A model generated the notes under the pieces. That model ran no database searches and was not told the DNA's origin. It saw only the letters and a program-made list of their open reading frames with translations. A stretch of 42,410 nucleotides of DNA from Chloroflexota bacterium (GTDB lineage Bacteria; Chloroflexota; Anaerolineae; Aggregatilineales; Phototrophicaceae): positions 1 through 42,410 of the forward strand of contig JAPPEU010000045.1 in NCBI GenBank assembly GCA_028875245.1. Reading direction: 5' to 3'. Positions within the stretch are counted from its first letter, which is position 1, and every line of letters starts with the position of its first letter. Shown one piece after another: positions 25,030 to 32,636 of this stretch. Position numbers and translations under genes: made by a program.

Positions 25030-26393
25030 GCGCGGGCGGCGTTTATCCTCATCTGGCGCTGAGCGCCGGGCTGGGTCCACCACGCAGCGAATGCGGCGTC
25101 GGCGCCATGATGGCCTGGGCGGGGAAGCTCTGGCTCGTCACCTACGTCTCACATAAATCCGCCAGCGGCGTCGGCACCGGCCTCTACACCATCAACGAGC
25201 GGCTGGAGATGGAAAAACATCCCGCCAGCTATGTCGGCACCTATACCAATCGCATGGCGCACTGGGAATCCAATCAGATGATCATCGGTCCTTATGTTGT
25301 TGACTCTGAGGGAAACGCGCGCGCCGTTGAAGACCTGCTGGAAGTTCGCATTTGCTCAACCATGCGCCACCTGACAGACGCGGAGAACATGGTCTACATG
25401 CTCGGCATGGAAGGCGAATTCTATGAGATGGATGTGCGCACGCTGGAGACGCGCTTTCTGGCTGACCTCACCATCGAGCTTGGCGTGCCCGACCACAAGT
25501 ATGCGCATTTCAAAGCGGCTTACAGCAACTTCGGCCGCGTCGTCGTCGCCAACAACAGTTACGACGAACGCGACTTCACCGGCGCTGAAGCGGCGGGCAG
25601 GCTGGCGGAATGGGACGGCGAGCGCTGGACGATCATTGAGCGCAACCCCTTCATTGAGGTCAACGGCCGCGGGGACTTCGCCGGCACGATCTTCGCCATG
25701 GGCTGGGACAAGCGCTCGGCAATCCTCCAGGTTTACACTGATGCGGATGGCCAATGGAAGCGATACCGCCTGCCGAAGGCGAGCCATTGCTTTGACCACA
25801 TGTGGCAGACGGAGTGGCCCAGAATTCGCGAGGTCGACCATGAACGTTTTCTGATGGATTGCCACGGGATGTTTTATGAGCTATCGACCTGGGCCTACGA
25901 AAATCACATTTGGGGAGTGCGCCCGATATCCACGCATCTTTGGGTCCATGGCGATTTCTGCGCCTGGCGCGGGATGCTCGTTCTCGGCGCGGACAATGCC
26001 AGCCCCCATAACGGCGCCAACCACCTGGCCGGCGAGCCGCAATCGGGTTTGTATTTCGGCAAGACGGACGACCTCTGGGGCTTTGGCAAGCCGGCTGGTT
26101 GGGGCGGCGTCTGGTGGGAGGATGAAGTAAGCGCGGACGAAACCTCCGACCCCTATCTGATGACCGGCTTCGACAAGAAAGTGCTGCATCTCAGCAACGA
26201 GGGCGACTCGGCAGCGAAGTTTGTGCTGGAAGTTGATTTCCTCGGCAATGGCAAATGGAAGGCATACGACAGCTTTGAAGTGGCCGCGCAGGGATATGCG
26301 CACCATGCGTTTCCCGCCGGCTACAGCGCCCACTGGGTTCGCCTGCGCAGCGAGAATGGCTGTGTCGCTACGGCCTATTTCACGTATACTTGA
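25008..26393 (+). CDS. Conserved protein of unknown function, probably all-beta
   Basis: The 461-residue protein is not assigned to a known enzyme family. It is rich in repeating strand-turn patterns with aromatic and Asp/Gly turns (SNQMIIGPYVVDSEGN, MVYMLGMEGEFYEMDV, RFLMDCHGMFYELST), suggesting a beta-propeller of about six blades. A final 80-residue beta-sandwich (about 380-461) may follow. Several His/Asp/Glu residues are conserved-looking (HCFDHMWQTEWPRIREVDHE), so a sugar-processing active site is possible. There is no signal peptide. The start overlaps the sulfatase stop by 22 bases, indicating translational coupling and a shared pathway. Confidence 0.7.
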   Translation: MAASQNLSAGGVYPHLALSAGLGPPRSECGVGAMMAWAGKLWLVTYVSHKSASGVGTGLYTINERLEMEKHPASYVGTYTNRMAHWESNQMIIGPYVVDSEGNARAVEDLLEVRICSTMRHLTDAENMVYMLGMEGEFYEMDVRTLETRFLADLTIELGVPDHKYAHFKAAYSNFGRVVVANNSYDERDFTGAEAAGRLAEWDGERWTIIERNPFIEVNGRGDFAGTIFAMGWDKRSAILQVYTDADGQWKRYRLPKASHCFDHMWQTEWPRIREVDHERFLMDCHGMFYELSTWAYENHIWGVRPISTHLWVHGDFCAWRGMLVLGADNASPHNGANHLAGEPQSGLYFGKTDDLWGFGKPAGWGGVWWEDEVSADETSDPYLMTGFDKKVLHLSNEGDSAAKFVLEVDFLGNGKWKAYDSFEVAAQGYAHHAFPAGYSAHWVRLRSENGCVATAYFTYT

Positions 26394-26428
26394 TTTGATC
26401 AAAGCGGCGGAGATCCAGGAGGACGAAG

Positions 26429-27283
26429 ATGATTAATGGCATTAACAAGCTGACAAACGAACAACGACAACAATTCCGCGATGAAGGCTATTTGATCGTC
26501 CGCAATGCGCTCAATGAAGACAGAATCAGCCGCCTCATCGAAGCGGGCGACCGACTGATCGCAACCGATGAGCGATTCAATCGCTTTGTGCAGGGCGGCG
26601 GCATCTATGATGGCTTCCGCAATTGCATCACCATGGACGACGCCTACATCCCCCTGCTGACCAACGATATCACACTGCCGCTGGTGATTCAGTTGCTGGG
26701 CTCCAACCTGCAACTGTCGACCAGCCATCTCATTCATCGCCATCCTGATCCGCCGGGCACTTCGAATACTGTGAGGCGGCCCGGCTGGCACCGCGATGGC
26801 GGGGGCATCTCACGCGATCTTGGCGAGGCCAACTTTCCGCGCATGGGCTTGAAGTGCGCCTTCTATCTGACCGACTTGAGCGAGCCGAATTCCGGCGTCA
26901 CCATGCTGGCGCCGGGCAGCAACCAACTGACTGAACGGATCGAGATTCCCGAAGGCGAAGTTGACCCCGCCAACGCGCTGGAGCCGCTGTTGAATCCGGG
27001 CGATTGCGTCATTTTCGAATACCGCACCTGGCATGCTGGCGCGCCGAATTTCACGGACAGAACTCGCAAGGCGGTCATGATCGGTTATTGCTACCGCTGG
27101 CTGAAGCCGATGGATTATGTCAAGCAGGATTCGTCATTTGTGGACAAGCTAAGCGATATCGAAAAATACCTGGCCGGAGAAGAAGTTGATGACACACCGG
27201 AGTTTCAGCCGAGCGGCGGTTTCAATCCGCTGAACGAATGGTGCGAAAAACATGGTGTTGAACAAGACCATTTGGGGTTGTAA
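26429..27283 (+). CDS. Phytanoyl-CoA dioxygenase (PhyH) family protein
   Basis: The 284-residue protein is an Fe(II)/2-oxoglutarate oxygenase. The iron triad is complete: H121-x-D123 (GWHRDGGG) and H202 (TWHAGAPN). R211 or R213 is placed to bind 2-oxoglutarate. The FRDEGYLIVRNAL stretch (about 16-28) is the typical start of the family. Such enzymes hydroxylate small molecules; the substrate is unknown but probably belongs to the same pathway as the neighbouring sulfatase and flavoprotein. The ATG follows a strong AGGAGG site, 35 bases after the upstream stop. Confidence 0.93.
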   Translation: MINGINKLTNEQRQQFRDEGYLIVRNALNEDRISRLIEAGDRLIATDERFNRFVQGGGIYDGFRNCITMDDAYIPLLTNDITLPLVIQLLGSNLQLSTSHLIHRHPDPPGTSNTVRRPGWHRDGGGISRDLGEANFPRMGLKCAFYLTDLSEPNSGVTMLAPGSNQLTERIEIPEGEVDPANALEPLLNPGDCVIFEYRTWHAGAPNFTDRTRKAVMIGYCYRWLKPMDYVKQDSSFVDKLSDIEKYLAGEEVDDTPEFQPSGGFNPLNEWCEKHGVEQDHLGL

Positions 27284-27321
27284 TACCAAGCCAGGCCGGA
27301 GAGCAGAAAGCAGCGTGTCAG

Positions 27322-29610
27322 ATGAAGCAAGACAACCAAATCCCAAGGATGTTGAGCGAGCCATTCTCGCCCACAGTCCGTCAGCCCAAGACCCTGCGCA
27401 TAGACTCTGATCTGGTCATCGTCGGCGGCGGGCTGGCGGGCGCCTGCGCGGCGATCACCGCGGCGCGCGCCGGTATCAAGGTCGCGCTGGTGCAAGATCG
27501 GCCTGTGCTGGGCGGCAACGCCAGCAGTGAAGTTCGCCTGTGGGCATTGGGCGCGACCTCGCACATGAATAACAACAATCGCTGGGCGCGCGAAGGCGGC
27601 GTCATCGACGAAATCCTGGTCGAAAACATGTATCGCAACAAAGAAGGCAACGCGCTCATATTTGATACGATCCTGCTGGAAAAAGTCATTGACGAAGACA
27701 ACATCACCCTGCTGCTGAACACGGCCGCGGTCAGCGTCAGCAAATCCGACGGCGAAACGATCGAATCCGTCACCGCCTTTTGCAGCCAGAATTCGACGCA
27801 ATACGAGCTCTTTGCCCCGCTATTCTGTGATGCCTCCGGCGATGGCGTCGTCGCCTTTCAAGCGGGGGCCGCCTTTCGCATGGGCGCCGAATCCCGCGAA
27901 GAATTCGGCGAGAAGTTCGCGCCAAGCGAGGAATACGGCTACCTGCTGGGGCATTCGATTTACTTCTATACCAAAGATATCGGCGAACCGGTCAAGTTCG
28001 TGCCGCCGAGTTACGCGCTCGAAGACATCACGCAGATCCCGCGCTTCCGTAGTTTCAACACCGCTATTGATGGCTGCCGCTTGTGGTGGATCGAATACGG
28101 CGGCCGCCTGGATACCGTGCACGAGACCGAGACGATTAAGTGGCAGCTTTGGAAAGTCGTTTACGGCGTCTGGAATTACATCAAGAACTCGGGCAAATTC
28201 CCCGATGCCGAGACGCTGACGCTGGAATGGGTCGGGCAGATCCCGGGCAAACGCGAGAGCCGGCGCTTCGAGGGCGACGTCATGATGACCCAGCAGGATG
28301 TCATCGAGCAGCGGGGGCATTACGACGCCATCTCCTTCGGCGGCTGGTCGATTGATTTGCACCCGGCCGATGGCGTCTTCAGCGAATTGCCCGGCTGCGA
28401 TCAATGGCATGCCAAGGGTGTGTATCAGGTGCCCTATCGCACCCAGTACAGCCGGAACATAGGCAACCTTTTCATTACCGGGCGCATCATGAGCGCCTCG
28501 CATGTCGCCTTTGGCTCGACCCGCGTCATGCTGACCTTGGCTTGCGCCGCGCAATCCGTCGGCATGGCGGCCGCCCACTGCGCCAAACGAGGGCTGCTGC
28601 CGCGCGATATCGCCGCGCCGCAAAATGTCAAACTCCTGCAGCGCGACTTGCAGCGCGTCGGCGGCTACATCCCGCAATTCAGGCTGGATGACGAGGCGAA
28701 TCTCGTCCGGCAGGCGACCGTGAACGCCTCCAGCAAACTCTGCCTTGAGAGGCTGCCCGACGATGGACCGCGGCGCCCGCTCGAACGACCCTATGCCCAA
28801 ATGCTGCCCATGCGCCGAGGCCGCGTCCCGCGCCTTACAATCACGGTCGACGCTGCGGAAGAAAGCCGGCTCGAAGTACAGCTGCGTCAAAGCTCGAAAC
28901 GCGATAATCACAGCCCGGACGTCATCCTGAAGACGTTGAGCTTCGACTTGCCGGCGGGGGAGAATCAGTCGGTCCACCTTGACTTCGACCAGATGATCGA
29001 TGATTCGCGTTATATCTTCGTCTGCGTGATGGAGAACCCGGCCATTCGCTTGCATTTGAGCGATATGCGCGTCACCGGTTTGCTCGCCCTGCAATATTGG
29101 CGGGATCAATCGCCGCCCGTTGATATCGGCGTTGAGTCCTTCGAATTCTGGACGCCGCCACGTCGACCGAAAGGTCAGAATATGGCGCTGACTATTGCGC
29201 CGCCGCTGAACGGTTTCGAGCCGCAGAATATATGCAATGGCCTTGCCCGCCCGGTGGCCGAAGTGAACGCCTGGGTGGCCGACCCCGCTGATGAGGTGCC
29301 GACGCTGGACATCAAATGGATTGCGCCGCAGAGCATCAGCCGGGTAACCCTCATGTTTGACACCGACTTCGATCATGCCATGGAGACAGTCACCCGAGGC
29401 CATCCGGAAGACGTCATGCCTTTCGCAATCAAGCATTATCGGCTGCGCGACGGCGGCGGCAAAATGCTTGCCGAAGTGACCGACAATCACCAAACGGTGA
29501 ACCGGATTGAGTTTGATGAGCCAATCGAAACCGACCATCTGCGAGTCGAAATCGTCGCGAGCCAAAGCACGGCGCCGGCGGCAGTCTTTGCGGTACACTG
29601 TTACGAATAG
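27322..29610 (+). CDS. FAD-dependent oxidoreductase with C-terminal beta domains
   Basis: The 762-residue protein has an FAD_oxidored (PF12831-type) domain at about residues 25-440. The Rossmann motif VIVGGGLAGACAAITAARAG (about 32-51) and GGNASSEVR (about 64-72) are clear. A downstream FAD-contact stretch NLFITGRIMSASHVAFGSTR is at about 381-400. The remaining 320 residues form probable beta-sandwich domains. The last one (about 630-760) looks like a discoidin/F5-8 C-type carbohydrate-binding fold (ISRVTLMFDTDFDH, NRIEFDEPIETDHLRVEI). It probably oxidises a sugar-like or hydroxylated compound. It sits between two PhyH-type genes with 25-38-base gaps, so all three are likely in one transcript. 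Confidence 0.88.
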   Translation: MKQDNQIPRMLSEPFSPTVRQPKTLRIDSDLVIVGGGLAGACAAITAARAGIKVALVQDRPVLGGNASSEVRLWALGATSHMNNNNRWAREGGVIDEILVENMYRNKEGNALIFDTILLEKVIDEDNITLLLNTAAVSVSKSDGETIESVTAFCSQNSTQYELFAPLFCDASGDGVVAFQAGAAFRMGAESREEFGEKFAPSEEYGYLLGHSIYFYTKDIGEPVKFVPPSYALEDITQIPRFRSFNTAIDGCRLWWIEYGGRLDTVHETETIKWQLWKVVYGVWNYIKNSGKFPDAETLTLEWVGQIPGKRESRRFEGDVMMTQQDVIEQRGHYDAISFGGWSIDLHPADGVFSELPGCDQWHAKGVYQVPYRTQYSRNIGNLFITGRIMSASHVAFGSTRVMLTLACAAQSVGMAAAHCAKRGLLPRDIAAPQNVKLLQRDLQRVGGYIPQFRLDDEANLVRQATVNASSKLCLERLPDDGPRRPLERPYAQMLPMRRGRVPRLTITVDAAEESRLEVQLRQSSKRDNHSPDVILKTLSFDLPAGENQSVHLDFDQMIDDSRYIFVCVMENPAIRLHLSDMRVTGLLALQYWRDQSPPVDIGVESFEFWTPPRRPKGQNMALTIAPPLNGFEPQNICNGLARPVAEVNAWVADPADEVPTLDIKWIAPQSISRVTLMFDTDFDHAMETVTRGHPEDVMPFAIKHYRLRDGGGKMLAEVTDNHQTVNRIEFDEPIETDHLRVEIVASQSTAPAAVFAVHCYE

Positions 29611-29635
29611 TGGAGACGAGAAGGAACATAATCAA

Positions 29636-30472
29636 ATGCAGGTTACAGAGCGAGAACGCTACTTCTTTGATCTCAACGGTTTTCTGCTGCTGAAGGGCGC
29701 GCTGTCCAAGGAGGAAGCGGCCGAGATCAACGCCGCCATTGACGCGCTGCTGCCGATCCAGCCGGGCGAATGGAAGGGCTACGTCCATGGACACACTTAC
29801 GGCGATGACGATGGTGTGAATATGCAGCAGATCTACGAAGGCGGCGAGCCCTTCGAAAAGCTCATAGACCACCCGTCCTGGATCGAAAAAGTCAAGTGCT
29901 TTGTCGGCGGCGCCGATACCTTTGATTACAATCACGGTCCGCTCTTTATCGATGAATGTTTCGCCAACGTCCGCGGTCCCGGCGAGGCGATCGGCTTGCA
30001 TTCCGGCGGCCACGATGGCACAAAGCGCACTCAGTTTCGTTACTATAATGGTCGCTTCCACTGCGGACAGATCAACATTTTGATGGCTTTGACCGATATC
30101 GGACCCGGCGATGGCAACACAATGGTGGTGCCAGCCAGCCACAAAGCCCACTTCCCGCATCCGGACGAGGGCAAACATGGCATGCATCGCGATGTCGCGT
30201 CGGTTGACCACGTCGAAGGCGCGGTCAACGTATATATGGAAGCCGGCGATGTAATCCTCTTTGTCGACGCGCTCTGCCATGGCTCGGCGGAACGGGTCAA
30301 CGCCGGCGAGCGGCGCATCATCGTCTTCCGTTATGGGCCCTCTTGGGGCAACTTCCGGTTCGGCTACCAGGTATCGGATGAGCTAGCCGAGCGCTTGACG
30401 CCCGAGCGTTTGCAGATCGTGCGGCCGAAGCACCCGCTCGTGCCGGGGCTAGATCGCAGCCGCTACGCCTGA
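29636..30472 (+). CDS. PhyH-like protein lacking the canonical HxD motif
   Basis: The 278-residue protein resembles the PhyH dioxygenase family (FFDLNGFLLLKGALS at the start, PASHKAHFP, then DALCHGSAERVNAGERR). At the place of HxD is H122-S-G124, so the metal-binding carboxylate appears replaced by glycine. H215 and a following arginine (about 226-227) are kept. A later H184-R-D186 is too close to H215 to be the canonical site. The ATG at 29636 follows AAGGAA; a 43-codon in-frame upstream extension is rejected. It ends the plus-strand run and overlaps the 3' end of the convergent dehydratase gene by 10 bases. Confidence 0.85.
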   Translation: MQVTERERYFFDLNGFLLLKGALSKEEAAEINAAIDALLPIQPGEWKGYVHGHTYGDDDGVNMQQIYEGGEPFEKLIDHPSWIEKVKCFVGGADTFDYNHGPLFIDECFANVRGPGEAIGLHSGGHDGTKRTQFRYYNGRFHCGQINILMALTDIGPGDGNTMVVPASHKAHFPHPDEGKHGMHRDVASVDHVEGAVNVYMEAGDVILFVDALCHGSAERVNAGERRIIVFRYGPSWGNFRFGYQVSDELAERLTPERLQIVRPKHPLVPGLDRSRYA

Positions 30473-31617
30473 AGCCGCCGAAGTCCGTCTTCATCCAGTT
30501 CCACCCCGAGCCCGGCGCTTCTCGGTACCGCGTAATGCCCTTCTTCACAGGTCAGCGGTGTTTTGAGCAGCAGGTTCGCAATCTCAAATACCGGCGGCTG
30601 ATACTCAAGCAGGTACAAGTTGGGTATCGCCGCGGCGGCATGAATGGACGCGGCAATGCAGACGCCCAAGCCCACGCTGAGGTGCGGCGCCATCTTCACA
30701 TTGAAGGCTTCCGCCATCGCTGCAATCTTGACCAACTCCGAAATGCCGGCGCGCCCGACATCGGGCTGCAGGATATCGGCCGCCTTCTGCACAAGCCAGG
30801 GGCGAAATTGATAACGACTGCGTTCCGTCTCCCCGTGGGCGATCGGCACGGCAACGGCCGCTGCCAGCTGCGCATGCGACTCCACGTCCTCCGGATTGAT
30901 CGGCGCTTCAAAAAAGCCGACGTCCAGGTCGGTCAGCGCATGACCCAACTGAACCGCCTCGTCCAGCGAATAGACCCAGTGCGCGTCCAACAGCAGCGTC
31001 GCGCCCGGGCCCAGGCTGTCGCGCAGAGCCTGTACGCTATCCCTATCAGCGCGAACGCCATGGCCCGCCGCCAGCTTGAAGGCATTGAAGCCCCCCTCGA
31101 CATACTCCAGCGCCAGCTTGACCCGCTGCTCCGCCGACGGGCGCGGCAGGCCGGAGACATAGCAGGGGACGCGCTCTCGATAAGCGCCGCCGAGCAGCTT
31201 GTAAACCGGCTGACCCAGCAGCTTCCCGCGCAGGTCCCATAGCGCGATATCGCAGGCGCTGATGGCATCCAGCATGAAACCGCCGTAATAACCCCGTTCG
31301 CGCATGAGATCGTACATCAGGTTCCACAGGGCGTTGCCATCAAGCGGATCGCGACCGAGCAGCACGGGCGTCAGCAGTTGATCGATGATGGCGCAGACCA
31401 CTTCCGGCGCGACCGGCGCCAGCGCCTCGCCCCAGCCGATGACGCCGTCAGCGGTGGCGATCTTGACGAAGGCGGTCTCGAAGTACGCGGAATAGAGCGC
31501 GCGGTATGGCGGGCGGGTGAAGTAGGCCGGCGGGTCGGCCGCCGCCGGGATGCCGCCAAGGTAGGCTTCGTCGCGTTTGATCCGAACCGGAATCGCTTCG
31601 ACAGTGGTGACGCGCAT
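30463..31617 (-). CDS. Enolase-superfamily acid-sugar dehydratase (mandelate racemase subgroup)
   Basis: The 384-residue protein has the capping domain (about 1-125) and the TIM barrel of the MR/MLE family. Metal ligands are D211 (LLLDAHW), E237 (FFEAPI) and E263 (AHGE). A His-Asp dyad is present as D286 (QPDVGRAG) and H312 (MAPHLS), and H213 follows D211 in a DxH pattern. The spacing of D, H, E, E, D, H closely resembles D-galactonate dehydratase, but the substrate is not determined. It probably dehydrates an acid sugar to a 2-keto-3-deoxy acid. The start follows a strong GGAGGGAG site. The divergent gene is a DHDPS-family lyase, its logical partner. Confidence 0.92.
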   Translation of the reverse strand: MRVTTVEAIPVRIKRDEAYLGGIPAAADPPAYFTRPPYRALYSAYFETAFVKIATADGVIGWGEALAPVAPEVVCAIIDQLLTPVLLGRDPLDGNALWNLMYDLMRERGYYGGFMLDAISACDIALWDLRGKLLGQPVYKLLGGAYRERVPCYVSGLPRPSAEQRVKLALEYVEGGFNAFKLAAGHGVRADRDSVQALRDSLGPGATLLLDAHWVYSLDEAVQLGHALTDLDVGFFEAPINPEDVESHAQLAAAVAVPIAHGETERSRYQFRPWLVQKAADILQPDVGRAGISELVKIAAMAEAFNVKMAPHLSVGLGVCIAASIHAAAAIPNLYLLEYQPPVFEIANLLLKTPLTCEEGHYAVPRSAGLGVELDEDGLRRLQA

Positions 31618-31725
31618 GGCTATCTCCCTCCGCAGTGGCTGGATACAATGGATTTTGAAGGTTATAGTCTAAGAGATGCGGGAATCTTCCGCAATTAGTT
31701 GAGCAAACCGGGGAGGCGCGTCGAC

Positions 31726-32631
31726 GTGTTAGCCGGCATTTATCAGATTCTGCAGACGCCATTTAACGACGGCGGCGCGATCGATTGGGAGAGTTTTGCG
31801 GACCAAATCGAATACTGCCTGGCGGCGGGCGTACATGGATTGGTCGCGCCGGCCCTTGCCAGCGAGTTCTTTACGCTCAGCGACGCCGAGCGGCGAGAAG
31901 TGGTCGAATTCGCCAGCGGCGCAATCGCGGGGCGCCTCCCCTTCATCGTCGGCGTACAAGGGCTGAACCAGCGGCTCGCGCTTGAATTCGCCGCGCACGC
32001 TTGCGAGCAAGACGCCACCGCGCTGATGGCGATGCCGCCCTATTTGCGCAAGGCTTCAAAGGCGGAGTTGCGGCGATATTACCGGGCTCTGGCGAAATTT
32101 GACCGGCCGTTGATCATTCAGAATGCGCCCGCGCCGATTGGCACGCCGCTATCACCGCGCGAGCTGGTCGAGCTGTTGGCGGCCGAAGACAACATTCTCT
32201 ACATCAAGGAAGAGACGAATCCGATTCTGCAGCACATCAATGAGATAATCGCGCTGGATACGGGCAGTTGCGCCGGTGTGTTCGGCGGCGCCAACGGCAC
32301 CTACCTGATCGACGAACTGAAGCGGGGCGCTTGCGGCAATATGCCGGCCGGTGGCCTGGTGGATGCGCAAGTCAAGATTTACAACTTGTATCGCGCGGGC
32401 CGCGTTGAAGAGGCGGAAAGCATCAGCCACAAGCTGCTGCCACTGCTGAACTATGCGACGGTGTATGGCGTTTCCTTCCACAAGCATGTGATGTGGCGGC
32501 GCGGCGTCCTGCGCTCGCCATTCGCGCGGGACCCGCAAAAGATCAGCCTGAATGCCGATGATATCCGCGCGGTCGAAGGCCTGTGGCCGCTGGTAGCCGG
32601 GTACACGCTCGCCGAGTATCCCTTCGTTTAG
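31726..32631 (+). CDS. DHDPS/NAL-family lyase (possible 2-keto-3-deoxy-sugar-acid aldolase)
   Basis: The 301-residue TIM-barrel protein belongs to the dihydrodipicolinate synthase/N-acetylneuraminate lyase family. The Schiff-base lysine is K161 (ILYIKEETNP). The position of the usual catalytic tyrosine (YNxP) is occupied by Q132 (IIQNAPAP), and the TGE motif is ALASEFF. The GTG at 31726 is preferred over an upstream TTG because GGGGAGG precedes it. It is divergent from the acid-sugar dehydratase and plausibly cleaves the product to pyruvate and an aldehyde. Loss of the tyrosine argues for unusual chemistry or a non-aldolase role. Confidence 0.88.
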   Translation: MLAGIYQILQTPFNDGGAIDWESFADQIEYCLAAGVHGLVAPALASEFFTLSDAERREVVEFASGAIAGRLPFIVGVQGLNQRLALEFAAHACEQDATALMAMPPYLRKASKAELRRYYRALAKFDRPLIIQNAPAPIGTPLSPRELVELLAAEDNILYIKEETNPILQHINEIIALDTGSCAGVFGGANGTYLIDELKRGACGNMPAGGLVDAQVKIYNLYRAGRVEEAESISHKLLPLLNYATVYGVSFHKHVMWRRGVLRSPFARDPQKISLNADDIRAVEGLWPLVAGYTLAEYPFV

Positions 32632-32636
32632 CGACA

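Noticed and set aside
27820..29598. 592-codon open frame antisense to the FAD oxidoreductase gene
   Set aside because: Long antisense frames are common in GC-rich coding DNA; it shows no recognisable domain and the sense frame is a clear enzyme.
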